A stretch of 64,000 nucleotides of DNA from Marinococcus luteus (GTDB taxonomy: Bacteria; Bacillota; Bacilli; Bacillales; Marinococcaceae): assembly GCF_900106595.1 (NCBI RefSeq), contig NZ_FNNC01000004.1, positions 60,305-124,304 on the forward strand, written 5' to 3'. Of the stretch, positions 1 to 9,129 are shown in pieces. Under the pieces are notes generated by a model. The model worked only from the letters and a program-made list of their open reading frames with translations, was not told the origin of the DNA and did not search any database. The translations under genes were made by a program, and so were the position numbers. Numbering within the stretch: position 1 is the first letter of the stretch; each line of letters starts with the position of its first letter.

Positions 1-243
1 GACAAATGCGCGGTCGGCATTGAAGAAAACCAGGAACGTATTGATGCGCACCTGCGAAATTCCTTGATGCTCGTCACAGCGCTGAATCCGCACATCGGGT
101 ACGAAAACGCAGCAAAAATTGCCAAATCGGCACATGCTAACGGCCAGACGCTGAAAGAAGCTGTGCTTGAAAGCGGTATGCTGAATGAAGAAGAGTTTGA
201 ATTGATCGTCGATCCGGCGAAAATGGTTTCTCCGAGTGAATAA
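1..243 (+). CDS. fumC: Fumarate hydratase class II, C-terminal fragment
   Basis: Last 80 residues of a class II fumarase, which interconverts fumarate and malate in the TCA cycle. The frame is open from the first base and ends at TAA 241-243. The C-terminal domain signature is clear: [22 protein letters not shown] followed by a small helical tail ([17 protein letters not shown]) ending in VDPAKMVSP, as in other FumC and aspartase-superfamily enzymes. The N-terminal and catalytic parts lie outside the window. A strong hairpin immediately follows, so this is the end of its transcript. Confidence 0.93.
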   Translation, partial: DKCAVGIEENQERIDAHLRNSLMLVTALNPHIGYENAAKIAKSAHANGQTLKEAVLESGMLNEEEFELIVDPAKMVSPSE

Positions 244-256
244 ACAACGATAAAAC

Positions 257-292
257 AATAGCCTCCCAGGCATCACAGCCTGGGAGGCTATT
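257..292. terminator. Bidirectional terminator between fumC and the yeeE-like gene
   Basis: A perfect 14-bp inverted repeat (AATAGCCTCCCAGG and its complement) with an 8-nt loop lies between two converging genes. The run of T on the fumC side is short, so termination in that direction is inferred mainly from stem strength and position. Confidence 0.8.
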
Positions 293-293
293 C

Positions 294-1526
294 TTATTCA
301 TCCGTGCGTTTTCCTTCTTCGTAATGATACAATGGCAGCCGGTGACTGATATAGTAGGCGGTGTATACACCAAGTACAGCCATGACAAGCCATATCCACG
401 CGTGCAGACTGAACGAGGCAATACCGCTGAAATATGCCCCAATGTTGGCGCCAAAGGAAATACTTGCCCCGTATCCCATCAGCCCTCCCCCAACCAGGGC
501 AATTAAAGCAACCCGCAGGGGGATTCCCGAAAACCGGATTTGGCGGTTCATTGCCAACGTTACTACAGTTCCCAGAATTACACCGAAATTAATAATGCTC
601 ATGGAATCCATCAGCACCGATTGATGAAGGGCAACAAACTGATCCTGTTCAAACCAGTATGTCCATTCGCTCACGTTCATTCCAAGAGCCATTGCTATCT
701 TTGATCCCCATAAAGCAAAAGCGGCTGTCAGCTTCCACGGCTCCCCCTGCACGAGAAAGATGAGCGCGTTTAATACTGCCAGAATAACAGCACCCACCCA
801 CAGCGGCCAGGAGCCGAAAATGATCCGGCTCCAGCTTGCAGCTGAAGGCAGCGGAGGAAGAGCCGGAGGCCTTGTTCGCTTTTTATGCACATACGAGCCA
901 AAAGCAACTAATCCGAGAAAAACAATCTGAATCACCCACGCCCATATGTAACCGATCCCCGTATCCACTGCCAGCGATACCGGCTCAAACGAAGGAAGGG
1001 AGGTGTTCCAAAAGCCAAAATGGGCGGCCCCTGCCACTGCCCCCGTTATAAAGCCGGCCAGCGTACAAATTAAGGCGGTCCTTCCGCCCTCTGCTTCGTA
1101 AAATGAAGAGGGGGCAAGGCCGCTGCCTATTTCCATACCAAAGCCGAAAATGAACGCTCCTGCTATCAGTCCTGCGCTAACAGCGGAAAGTGCCGGTATC
1201 GGGCCTGTTCCAAACAAAGCCGGGCTGATGATAAAAATAGCAGCTGAAAAGGTCGATACGAGGATGAGCATCAGCATATGAGCCCGCAGCATTTCTGTAT
1301 TGCCTTTTTCAATAATCTGCCGGTAGACTGCCGAGAAGCCGAAGCGGGCGTGGAAAAGGGAAAATCCAAGAAAAAAACCAATCCAGAGCAGAATGACATA
1401 CTGCCAGCCCGATACCTGGTAAGTAATGAAGGAAAGCGTAAGAATGACCAGTAAACATACTAGCGAAACGATATTTTGTTGATTATTTAAAACAGACGTT
1501 CCTGCCGTAGCGTTCATTTTTTTCAT
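294..1526 (-). CDS. YeeE/YedE-family membrane protein lacking the family cysteines
   Basis: 410-residue polytopic membrane protein (about ten hydrophobic segments) of the YeeE/YedE (sulf_transp) family, whose characterised member TsuA imports thiosulfate. Both inverted-repeat signatures are present: GFGMEIGSG near residues 128-136 and GYGASISFGANIGAYFSG near 351-368, with HAWIWL following. In typical relatives each signature holds a cysteine (GGC-x-SGTL and GCNIGA) thought to relay the sulfur anion; here these positions are Leu137 and Ala360. Only two other cysteines exist (24 and 154). Sulfur transport is therefore doubtful and the substrate unknown. Start ATG is supported by AGGAGAAATAA upstream. 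Monocistronic, convergent with fumC. Confidence 0.85.
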   Translation of the reverse strand: MKKMNATAGTSVLNNQQNIVSLVCLLVILTLSFITYQVSGWQYVILLWIGFFLGFSLFHARFGFSAVYRQIIEKGNTEMLRAHMLMLILVSTFSAAIFIISPALFGTGPIPALSAVSAGLIAGAFIFGFGMEIGSGLAPSSFYEAEGGRTALICTLAGFITGAVAGAAHFGFWNTSLPSFEPVSLAVDTGIGYIWAWVIQIVFLGLVAFGSYVHKKRTRPPALPPLPSAASWSRIIFGSWPLWVGAVILAVLNALIFLVQGEPWKLTAAFALWGSKIAMALGMNVSEWTYWFEQDQFVALHQSVLMDSMSIINFGVILGTVVTLAMNRQIRFSGIPLRVALIALVGGGLMGYGASISFGANIGAYFSGIASFSLHAWIWLVMAVLGVYTAYYISHRLPLYHYEEGKRTDE

Positions 1527-1599
1527 TTATTTCTCCTGACTGAACCTGTATTAGACCCTTCCTCTTCCTTTCCCCCACAGCAGTGATTCACACATCCAA

Positions 1600-1632
1600 T
1601 AAAAAAACTCCCCGGCAGCGGCCGGAGAGTTC
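1600..1632 (-). terminator. Terminator of the Old Yellow Enzyme gene
   Basis: Stem AACTC-CCCGGC/GCCGG-GAGTT with a 4-nt loop, followed on the minus strand by seven T. It lies just after the stop of the flavin oxidoreductase gene. Confidence 0.85.
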
Positions 1633-1653
1633 ATAATTCACTTACAACCGTAT

Positions 1654-2766
1654 TTAATACAACTCACTTAATGCGTCTTTGGTAAACGGTACCAGGTCTT
1701 CCGTTCGGCCCTCCTGCATTTTTTTCGCCCAGGCCGGATCCGTTAACAGCGGACGGCCAACTGCGACCAGGTCAAATTCATCGTTTTCAAGCCGGCTGAC
1801 TAATTCCTGAATATCGTCGTTTTCTGCTTTATCAAAGCTTGTAAAAACGCCGTTCAGCCCAACAGACCCTACCGTCACAGAAGGCTTGCCGGTTAAATAC
1901 TTCGTCCATCCGGCAAGATTCAATGAAGACCCGTCAAATTCCGGTTCCCAGAAGCGGCGGGTTGAGCAGTGAAAGACATCTACGCCTGCTTCAGACAGTG
2001 GCTCCAGGAACTGGGAGAGTTCGTCTGCCGTGACTGCAAGCTTCGCTTCAAAATCAGACATTTTCCACTGCGAAAACCGAAAGAAGATAGGGAAATCTTC
2101 ACCTACAGCCCGGCGGCAAGCTTCGATTACCTCTACGGCAAACCGGGTCCGTTCGACAAAGTCCCCGCCGTATTGATCGGTGCGCTTATTGGTCTGCTCC
2201 CAGAAAAACTGATCAATTAAATACCCGTGGGCACCGTGGATTTCAATGCCGTCAAAGCCAATACGCTTCGCCGCTGCTGCAGCGTCTGCATAAGCCTGGA
2301 CCAGCTCCTCAATTTCTTCCACTGTCAGCGGTTTTGATACAGCTTCCCCGCTTAAAGCTAAACCGGAGGGTCCAATCGGCACAGCTTCAGGGTTTGGTTC
2401 TGCTCCAACTGGCCGGGTCATGCCTACATGCCAGAGCTGGGGAATGATTTTTCCTCCCGCTTCATGCACTGCCTCTACAACCTTTCCCCATCCTTCCAGG
2501 GCTTTTTCACCGTAAAAGGCCGGTACTCCCGGGTCTTCCACACTGGCAGGGTGATTGATGCCGGTTCCTTCTGTCACAATCAGTCCCACATTATTTTCAG
2601 CCCGGCGCCGGTAATAGGCGACTACGTCTTCATTTGGCACGCCTCCCGGCGAAAATCCTCTAGTCATTGGGGCCATTACTGTTCTGTTTTCAAGATGCAG
2701 ATCTTTTATTTGGAAGGGTTCAAATAAAGGAGCTGCCGCTTGCTGGTTGGATGTTTCCTCTGCCAT
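1654..2766 (-). CDS. NADH:flavin oxidoreductase, Old Yellow Enzyme family
   Basis: 370-residue TIM-barrel flavoprotein of the OYE family, predicted to bind FMN and reduce activated alkenes or related electrophiles with NAD(P)H; the natural substrate is not evident. Visible landmarks: N-terminal LFEPFQIKDLHLENRTVMAPMTR, the QLWHVG barrel strand, GFDGIEIHGAHGYLIDQFF (substrate/FMN-binding His-Gly-Ala-His), RTDQYGG and the C-terminal DLVAVGRPLLTDP phosphate-binding strand. Length suits the class. The start is supported by AAAGGAAG about ten bases upstream. Divergent from the glutamate dehydrogenase gene with about 200 bp between; no operon partner. Confidence 0.92.
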   Translation of the reverse strand: MAEETSNQQAAAPLFEPFQIKDLHLENRTVMAPMTRGFSPGGVPNEDVVAYYRRRAENNVGLIVTEGTGINHPASVEDPGVPAFYGEKALEGWGKVVEAVHEAGGKIIPQLWHVGMTRPVGAEPNPEAVPIGPSGLALSGEAVSKPLTVEEIEELVQAYADAAAAAKRIGFDGIEIHGAHGYLIDQFFWEQTNKRTDQYGGDFVERTRFAVEVIEACRRAVGEDFPIFFRFSQWKMSDFEAKLAVTADELSQFLEPLSEAGVDVFHCSTRRFWEPEFDGSSLNLAGWTKYLTGKPSVTVGSVGLNGVFTSFDKAENDDIQELVSRLENDEFDLVAVGRPLLTDPAWAKKMQEGRTEDLVPFTKDALSELY

Positions 2767-2974
2767 TATTACGACTTCCTTTCTCCTGCCACAAAATATT
2801 AATTAGCATACAAAAATCAGTATGCACGCATCGTTTTTCCAAACGCAACTTATCCGCTCAAAAACGATACTTTTTTGATTTCAATTTCCCCGAATCCGTT
2901 TGCAGTGTCTTTAAAAGTGGTATTCTTTACTAGAACTACTTACATAGGTACAAATACCTTAAGGAGGACATAAT

Positions 2975-4354
2975 ATGTCAGATAAAGCGACAAGAATTAT
3001 TCAGGAATCGCTCGATGCGCTGATGCAGGATGAGACGTTCCTGCCCGACTATGAAGGACAGGAGCGTGAAACGGCCTTTTCTTCTCTTATTTCCATCCTT
3101 TCCACACCCAATCATGTACACAAATCGTTTCTTCGCGTTCCTCTTCAAAACGGGGAAGTAGTGCGCGTACCGGCGTACCGGGTGCAGCACAATGACACCA
3201 TGGGGCCTTACAAGGGCGGCATCCGCTTTCACGAAAGCGTTAATGAAGACGAAGTATCCTCCCTTGCTTCTCTGATGACCATTAAAAACGCCCTTCATGA
3301 CGTGCCTTTTGGCGGCGGCAAAGGCGGCATCAGTATTAATCCAAAGAAGTTCAGTAAAAAAGAATTAAACCTGGTGTGCAAAAAATACGTTCAGTACTTT
3401 AACGATGTTATTGGGCCGGATAATGACATCCCCGCTCCCGATGCCGGCTCAGGCGCCAGGGAAATGGACTGGATGATGGCTGAATACAAAAATATTAATC
3501 CGGGTATTCCATATCGCGGAAGCTTCACAGGAAAAAGCGTTAAAAACAGCGGCTCTCTTGGCAGAAGAGAAGCAACCGGAAAAGGAGTTTATTTCACTTT
3601 ACGCTACCTGCTCCATGACTTTCTGAAAAACCGGCGCGATGAATTCCAGACATCAGAAAATAAATTTTTCAAAACTGCGCTTGAATTTTATGGCCGGCCG
3701 CTTACCATAGCGGTGCAGGGCTTCGGAAATGTAGGCTCAGTTACCGCGATGCAGGCGCATAACTGTGATTATCTCGATACCAAAGTGGTGTCCGTAAGCG
3801 ACCAAAACGTTACGCTCTACAATGAAGACGGGCTCGACGTACCTGCTCTTCTTGATTTCTCCAATGCTCATGATGGTGATCTTCCTACTACGGACGAAGA
3901 GATTCATGATCTTGGCATTAGCGCGGATGTTCGGGAACGTGACGATATTCTTTCCCTCGAAGTGGACGCTTTATTTTTCGCCGCTCTCGGCGGTGTCATT
4001 CATAAAGATAATGTGCAGGATGTTAAAGCCTCTATTCTTATTGAAGGGGCCAACTCCCCTATTACTTCCGAAGCCGATGCCATTTTGGCTGAACAGGGCG
4101 TCGTTATTATTCCTGACATTCTTGCCAACGCCGGCGGTGTTATCGTATCCTATTCCGAATGGCTTCAGGGACGGGAAACGCTTTATTATTCTGAAGAGCA
4201 GGTTACAAAGATTTTGTACGATAAAATGAAAGAAACGATGGACCGCGTGCTACCGGAGTTTTTTGGCGATCCATTCGCTCTCCGCCAGAACTGCTATATT
4301 CATTCCATCACCTCACTCTGTACGATGCTTCATATTCGCGGAAAATTATATTAA
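2975..4354 (+). CDS. Glu/Leu/Phe/Val dehydrogenase (glutamate dehydrogenase type)
   Basis: 459-residue amino acid dehydrogenase, most likely glutamate dehydrogenase converting glutamate to 2-oxoglutarate and ammonia. The catalytic region is clear: GPYKGGIRFH, the catalytic lysine in PFGGGKGG, and PAPDAGSGAREM. The dinucleotide fold follows with VQGFGNVGS and the ANAGGVIVSYSEWLQG segment. It is longer than the usual 410-430 residue Bacillus enzymes; the extra length includes a charged insert around residues 208-245, between ATGKGV and the Rossmann fold. Cofactor choice (NAD or NADP) is not decided. RBS AAGGAGG at 2961-2967. Monocistronic, ended by a strong hairpin. Confidence 0.9.
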   Translation: MSDKATRIIQESLDALMQDETFLPDYEGQERETAFSSLISILSTPNHVHKSFLRVPLQNGEVVRVPAYRVQHNDTMGPYKGGIRFHESVNEDEVSSLASLMTIKNALHDVPFGGGKGGISINPKKFSKKELNLVCKKYVQYFNDVIGPDNDIPAPDAGSGAREMDWMMAEYKNINPGIPYRGSFTGKSVKNSGSLGRREATGKGVYFTLRYLLHDFLKNRRDEFQTSENKFFKTALEFYGRPLTIAVQGFGNVGSVTAMQAHNCDYLDTKVVSVSDQNVTLYNEDGLDVPALLDFSNAHDGDLPTTDEEIHDLGISADVRERDDILSLEVDALFFAALGGVIHKDNVQDVKASILIEGANSPITSEADAILAEQGVVIIPDILANAGGVIVSYSEWLQGRETLYYSEEQVTKILYDKMKETMDRVLPEFFGDPFALRQNCYIHSITSLCTMLHIRGKLY

Positions 4355-4364
4355 TTCAATAACC

Positions 4365-4396
4365 GAAGACCGTGCGGCAGCCGCACGGTCTTTTCT
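4365..4396 (+). terminator. Terminator of the glutamate dehydrogenase gene
   Basis: 13-bp stem GAAGACCGTGCGG with a 3-nt loop, running into TCTTTTCTC on the plus strand. Confidence 0.88.
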
Positions 4397-4404
4397 CTAA
4401 AAAA

Positions 4405-4437
4405 CCCCGGCCTCCAACGCGGTTGGAAAGGCCGGGG
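4405..4437. terminator. GC-rich bidirectional terminator
   Basis: Stem CCCCGGCCT plus an inner CCAAC/GGTTGG helix, with six T on the minus side (4399-4404) and CTCTCTTTTTTC on the plus side. It ends the DJ-1/PfpI gene and backs up the preceding terminator. Confidence 0.85.
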
Positions 4438-4457
4438 CTCTCTTTTTTCAGCCAGCT

Positions 4458-5120
4458 TTAGCTGCCTAGTTTTTGAACAAATTCTTTAGCTACGGCTTCT
4501 GTCGATTGCGGGTTTTGTCCGGTGATCAGAAAACCATCGGATTCTACGTGTTCGGTCCAGTTTGGTACCGTAACGAACTCGGCTCCAAGTTCACGCAGAC
4601 GGCTTTCAAGCAGAAATGGCATGTGTGCTGTGAGGCCGGTATCTTCTTCCTCAGAGTCCGTAAAAGCATTCACCCGCTTACCGGAAACGAGCGGCTCACC
4701 GTTTGAAAGTGTCACGTTAACCAGCGCCGCTGGTCCGTGGCAGACCGAAGCCACATATTTGTCCGCTTCATAAAACTCACGGATCAGTTCCTGGACTTTT
4801 TGACTTTCCGGCAGGTCAAACATAGCGCCGTGCCCTCCAGGAATAAAAATGGCATCAAAATCTGAAGCAGAAACGGTATCCACCTTCACTGTCTCTTCAA
4901 GGTATTTTTCTGCATCAAGAATCTCCTGGCGCGTCTCCTGCTGCACGCTCCCTTCATCAATCGGCGGCTTGCCGCCGTCTACACTCGCGATACTAACATT
5001 GTAGCCTTTATTTTGAAATTCAATATATGCTTCCGCAAACTCGGAAAGCCACAGGCCTGTTTTTGCTTCATTGTTCACTTTGGAATGACTTGTTACTACC
5101 ATTAATACGTTTTTTGCCAT
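4458..5120 (-). CDS. DJ-1/PfpI superfamily protein (Hsp31-like)
   Basis: 220-residue class I glutamine amidotransferase-like protein of the DJ-1/PfpI group. The nucleophile elbow is visible as VASVCHGPAAL, giving Cys127-His128, and a second strand FIPGGHGAMFDLP precedes it. The size and the long insert before the elbow resemble Hsp31/YDR533C-type chaperone or glyoxalase III proteins, so a role in handling methylglyoxal or damaged proteins is plausible but unproven. I place the start at MAKNVLMVV because AAAGGGTGA lies at proper distance; a longer in-frame extension upstream (to 5204) has no good RBS. Single gene. Confidence 0.88.
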   Translation of the reverse strand: MAKNVLMVVTSHSKVNNEAKTGLWLSEFAEAYIEFQNKGYNVSIASVDGGKPPIDEGSVQQETRQEILDAEKYLEETVKVDTVSASDFDAIFIPGGHGAMFDLPESQKVQELIREFYEADKYVASVCHGPAALVNVTLSNGEPLVSGKRVNAFTDSEEEDTGLTAHMPFLLESRLRELGAEFVTVPNWTEHVESDGFLITGQNPQSTEAVAKEFVQKLGS

Positions 5121-5274
5121 GACGATTGTCACCCTTTCCACAATTACCTTCTGATTTAGCATAAAGGAATATAAAGATGCTTTTCCTCTCTCCCATCTTT
5201 TCAAACATCCTTTAAGCTGATGCAGAACCTATTCTACTCATATCCAGCAGCCATGCAAAGTAAACTGCTCACGC

Positions 5275-6717
5275 TCAGCCGTTCCACTGAAACATCTGGG
5301 CGCCTGCTAAAAAGATAATTGCGATCCCCATCCAGATGAGAAGCAGAGGAAAATAAAATTTCACCCATTTGTGCCAGGGAACGCCGGCAAGTGCGAGAGT
5401 GGCCATGAAATAGCCGGAGGTGGGGAAAATAATATTGCCTAAGCCGTCCCCCAGCTGATAAGCAAGTACTGAGGTCTGCCGTGTCACTCCAAGAAGGTCC
5501 GAGAGCGGAGCCATGATCGGCATTGTTACGAGCGCCTGGCCGCTTCCTGACGGAACCAGGAAGTTAAATAAAAATTGAATGACAAACATTCCGACAGCAC
5601 TGAGTACGACTGGCATACCGCTTACTGCTGTGCCGAGACCATGAACTATAGTATCCATGATCTGTCCTTCCTCCATCACTACGGCTACCGCTCTTGCTAC
5701 ACCAACAATCATAGCCCCAACCAGCACGTCCCGAAAGCCTTCATTGAAACCATCGCACACCTGAGTCGGTGTCAGTCCTGCCACCATGCCGACCACGATG
5801 CCCATTATGATAAACAATCCAGCCATTTCAAGCATAAACCATCCCTGGGCGAGTACGCCGTAAACGAGTATTCCAAAAAATATGAAAATAAAAGCGGAAG
5901 CAATTTTTTGACGTTTATGAAAATTATATGTTTTTGTATCACCCGTATGCAGATACAATGATCGTTTTTCTTCGTCTTCTTCATAAGTCAGGCTCATCTC
6001 CGGCCGCTGTTTTACTTTTCTTGCGTACCTGATTACCCAGAGACCCCCGATCACAGCCAGTGTAAGGAACAAGGCGATACGCAGCCCGAGCCCTGAGTAA
6101 AGCGGTACATCTGCTACCTGCTGACCGAGCCCAGTGTTAATGGGGTTCAGAAAGCCGGCCGTAAAACCCGCGGTTGTGGCGATCAGCGCAATAGCCGCCG
6201 CGGTCACCGAATCATACTTTAAGGCAATCATCAGCGGCAAAATAACAGGGACATACACAAGACTGAGCTCCTGTGTGCCTATCAGGCTGCATATGAAAGC
6301 AAAAACAAACATCAGTACAGGTACTACTGCAAGGCTTTTGTTTGAAAATTTCCGCGTTAACCGGTCCACAGCAACTTCAATAATACCGGTACGGCGAAGC
6401 ACCATAAACATACCGCCAATCACGAAGGTGAAAAATACTACTTCAGCTGCAGCGACCAATCCATTCGGCACCGCAAGCATAAAATCAACGATTCCTATCG
6501 GATCTGAAGCAATCTGCTGGTAAGAATCAGGATCAATCGTCGTTCTTCCTTCCGGCCCTGGGATTTCTTCAAATGTGCCGGCCGGAACTATGTAGGTGGC
6601 AATCGCTGCTAAAGCAGTAAAAATGAATAAAATGACGTAAATATGAGGCATGTGAAACCTGCGCTTTTTCTCAGGCTGCGGCTGCTGCATTTCCATCTCT
6701 TCTGTGCGCTCTTTCAT
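5275..6717 (-). CDS. YfcC family transporter (C4-dicarboxylate/amino acid carrier superfamily)
   Basis: 480-residue membrane protein with about twelve transmembrane segments in the DcuC/YfcC family, whose members carry dicarboxylates or basic amino acids; the substrate cannot be read from the sequence. It starts with a charged cytoplasmic segment (residues 1-22), then HMPHIYVILFIFTALAAIATYIVPAG, a typical YfcC opening. Hairpin loop motifs FLNPINTGLGQ and NFLVPSGSGQALVTMPIM occur in the two halves. Start chosen at MKERTEEM because AAGGTGGAG precedes it by eight bases; an upstream in-frame Met (6780) lacks one. Next to an NhaC antiporter gene on the same strand. Confidence 0.88.
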   Translation of the reverse strand: MKERTEEMEMQQPQPEKKRRFHMPHIYVILFIFTALAAIATYIVPAGTFEEIPGPEGRTTIDPDSYQQIASDPIGIVDFMLAVPNGLVAAAEVVFFTFVIGGMFMVLRRTGIIEVAVDRLTRKFSNKSLAVVPVLMFVFAFICSLIGTQELSLVYVPVILPLMIALKYDSVTAAAIALIATTAGFTAGFLNPINTGLGQQVADVPLYSGLGLRIALFLTLAVIGGLWVIRYARKVKQRPEMSLTYEEDEEKRSLYLHTGDTKTYNFHKRQKIASAFIFIFFGILVYGVLAQGWFMLEMAGLFIIMGIVVGMVAGLTPTQVCDGFNEGFRDVLVGAMIVGVARAVAVVMEEGQIMDTIVHGLGTAVSGMPVVLSAVGMFVIQFLFNFLVPSGSGQALVTMPIMAPLSDLLGVTRQTSVLAYQLGDGLGNIIFPTSGYFMATLALAGVPWHKWVKFYFPLLLIWMGIAIIFLAGAQMFQWNG

Positions 6718-6906
6718 TTCTTCTCCACCTTTTTTGAATTTCTTACGTATTATATTAGAGAAATCAAAGACAGAGTTCATTGGTCATCCTGATTCAAAAT
6801 AGAAACTTTTTTCATGCATTTTCACTAATTTTCTTCATTCTGATATTGTTGTTTCGCAGATAATATAACAACAGCCTCTGCTTCTTCAAAAAAATGCCAT
6901 AAACAA

Positions 6907-6930
6907 AGCACGCTGCCGAAGCAGCGCGCT
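6907..6930 (-). terminator. Probable terminator of nhaC
   Basis: Stem AGC-x2-GCTGC with CGAA loop just after the nhaC stop; a poly-T run follows only after about ten bases on the minus strand, so it is weaker than its neighbours. Confidence 0.55.
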
Positions 6931-6936
6931 TTTGGT

Positions 6937-8412
6937 TTATTCTGAAGGACGTTCGCGAAGTTCTTCCCCGTTCTTTCCTTCGTAGCGGCGGCCCCATCCG
7001 GTAATCGCTGCAAGCAGCATAATCAGGACAAGAAACCACCCCTGGAAGACGAAAGGAAATACTGCAGTAGGTTCAACCACCGGCAGCCAGTTGTACTGCT
7101 CCTGCATAGTCTGAATCGTAGACCAGCCAAGAAGCACCGGAGCTCCCCACGGGAAAATGTAGCCGAGCGCCGATGTTACTGCGTCAAGCAGGTTCGCCCG
7201 GCGGTAACGGTGAATCCCGTATTTCTCCCCGATATCCCGGACAAACGGGGCAGCTGCAATTTCCGCAGCCGTGTTGATCGTAATGGAACTGTTCAAAAGA
7301 GCTACAATGCCCCACATCGACAGTTCTGCCCGGCGCACAGAATTTTTAATCCAGCGAACCAGGCCGTTGGTAATCGCCTGCATAGTTCCACCGAGTCTCA
7401 TTAAATAAGCTGCCGCCACAATTAATAAAATCAAAATGGCCATGTTCAAATAGCCGGTGACACCATCGATTAAAGCCCCTTCGACTACAGCATCTGCTTC
7501 AGGGTTAAAACGAATAATATCTGACAGTGAACCAAGACCGGAAATTACGATTAACGGAATGGCAGACACAATTCCCCACGTTAATGAAGTAATTAAATGC
7601 TGGCCGGATAATGCTAATATAAGCACGAGTAAAAATGGCAGAAGCATAATCAGGCCGCCCGGCGAAACGTCTTCCACCACGTTTGCCGCAGAAACGCCGG
7701 AGACAGCACTGTCGCCTCCCCCGCCAAATACCGCAAATAATACTGCACTTGGAATAGCTGCTGCTACTGCATATTTGAACCGGCTGCGTACCACGCCCGG
7801 CACATCCGCATTCTGCGTTGTCGCTGAAACGATCGTAGTATCAGAAACAGGCGCAAGATTGTCGCCAAATACCGCACCGGCAAGTATTGCAGCGAACAGC
7901 AGCACCGGGTCCGCTCCTGTAGCTACGCCGGCTGGAAACATTAGTGTACAAAACGCCACGGTCGTACCATAGCCCGTGCCGACCGCTGTAGAAAAGACTG
8001 CAGCAAGCAGAAATGTTACTGCGGTGAACAGGCCCCCTGTCACACCTGTTGCTATTCCTGTCCATACAAGCCCTTCTACTAGCCCACCTACCTGCAGCAC
8101 CTGGGCAAACATCCCCGCATAAAACCAGGCTACCATGGCGATTACGCCGATAGGCTGGGCCAGACCGTCAAACAGCCCCTGGGCGTAGTCTGCCCACCGG
8201 CTTTTACAAAACATCATGCCAAGGGTCAGTCCGATGAGCGCCCCCAGGACCAGTCCAATCTCAGAAGACAACTGGAGCACACTGGTAGTTATCGCCCAAA
8301 CAACAAAAAACAACAACGGGACCGCAGCTCCAAAAGCCCCAAGCCTGAAATCCAAATTTTCGATAGATTTTGCCCCTACGGCTCTCTCTAACTTCTCTTC
8401 TTGTTCTGCCAT
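6937..8412 (-). CDS. nhaC: Na+/H+ antiporter NhaC family protein
   Basis: 491-residue integral membrane protein with about eleven transmembrane segments. The family motif GAVFGDNLAPVSDTTIVSA (residues about 180-198) is intact and marks the NhaC/ArsB-NhaD-like ion transporter fold; a second half-site reads NSSITINTAAEIAAAPFVRDIG. It probably exchanges cytoplasmic sodium for protons, although some NhaC proteins swap malate and lactate, so the ion pair is inferred. RBS AGGAG seven to eight bases before ATG. Its presence agrees with a salt- or alkali-adapted host. Separated by about 200 bp from the yfcC-like gene downstream. Confidence 0.9.
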   Translation of the reverse strand: MAEQEEKLERAVGAKSIENLDFRLGAFGAAVPLLFFVVWAITTSVLQLSSEIGLVLGALIGLTLGMMFCKSRWADYAQGLFDGLAQPIGVIAMVAWFYAGMFAQVLQVGGLVEGLVWTGIATGVTGGLFTAVTFLLAAVFSTAVGTGYGTTVAFCTLMFPAGVATGADPVLLFAAILAGAVFGDNLAPVSDTTIVSATTQNADVPGVVRSRFKYAVAAAIPSAVLFAVFGGGGDSAVSGVSAANVVEDVSPGGLIMLLPFLLVLILALSGQHLITSLTWGIVSAIPLIVISGLGSLSDIIRFNPEADAVVEGALIDGVTGYLNMAILILLIVAAAYLMRLGGTMQAITNGLVRWIKNSVRRAELSMWGIVALLNSSITINTAAEIAAAPFVRDIGEKYGIHRYRRANLLDAVTSALGYIFPWGAPVLLGWSTIQTMQEQYNWLPVVEPTAVFPFVFQGWFLVLIMLLAAITGWGRRYEGKNGEELRERPSE

Positions 8413-8706
8413 GTGGAAAACTCCTATGTATAATATTTATTCAGCACGAAAACCATTCTACCACTCCTATGCCTGTTTGTAATGGACAAACGTACACCAC
8501 GAAAAGAATTTTGCGAATCATAAAAAGCCGCCTGTAAAAATGGCAGCTTTCATGTTTGCGTCTGCGGATTTTTAGCCGGCAGCGCACAGAATATTCCTAT
8601 TGTCGGGAGGAGAAGAATCATTCGTAGTCTCGACGATCAGCTCTGAAATCATCACAAACGACAGTAATTTTCATACAGCAACCATACCATATCCACTATT
8701 GTATAA
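8413..8706. other. Intergenic region between nhaC and uspA
   Basis: About 290 bp without a supportable gene. A weak imperfect inverted repeat (AAAGCCGCC against GGCAGCTTT, about 8525-8551) is the only structure seen; it has no adjacent T-run and no clear role. Confidence 0.4.
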
Positions 8707-9129
8707 TTATTTTACAACAAGCACGGGGTGCCGGATCTGTTCCACAATTTTTCTGCTGACGCTGCCAATAACCATTTTCTGCAGCGGATTCAGCCCTCTG
8801 CTCCCTACAACAACACAATCAAAATCGTATTCGTTGGCGTATTCACTGATAGCCGCTGCCGGGTCCCCGTGGAGCACCACTTTTTCTGCTCTTATTCCTT
8901 CTGCGCTCAGTCGTTCGACCGCCGGCTGCAGGATTTCTTCTTCGTTCTGCTTCCGGATATACAATTCGTGTTCACTGAGCCGGTTTGATTTCGGCTGCAC
9001 AGAGGCGGTGGCATAGACTACCTCCACGTAAATTTCTGCTCGAACCGGCGCGATACTTTCAATTGCTTTTTCCACTGCTCGGGCAGAGTGGTCGGAACCA
9101 TCTACTGCAATTAATAATCGTTTAAACAT
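8707..9129 (-). CDS. Universal stress protein UspA family
   Basis: 140-residue single-domain Usp protein. It opens with FKRLLIAVDGSDHSARAV and ends with the ATP-binding loop GSRGLNPLQKMVIGSVS followed by HPVLVVK, so it belongs to the nucleotide-binding Usp subgroup (G-2x-G-9x-G-S/T). Such proteins are induced by starvation or envelope stress; the molecular activity is unknown. RBS AGGGGGA precedes ATG. Monocistronic and divergent from the Nudix gene. Confidence 0.92.
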   Translation of the reverse strand: MFKRLLIAVDGSDHSARAVEKAIESIAPVRAEIYVEVVYATASVQPKSNRLSEHELYIRKQNEEEILQPAVERLSAEGIRAEKVVLHGDPAAAISEYANEYDFDCVVVGSRGLNPLQKMVIGSVSRKIVEQIRHPVLVVK

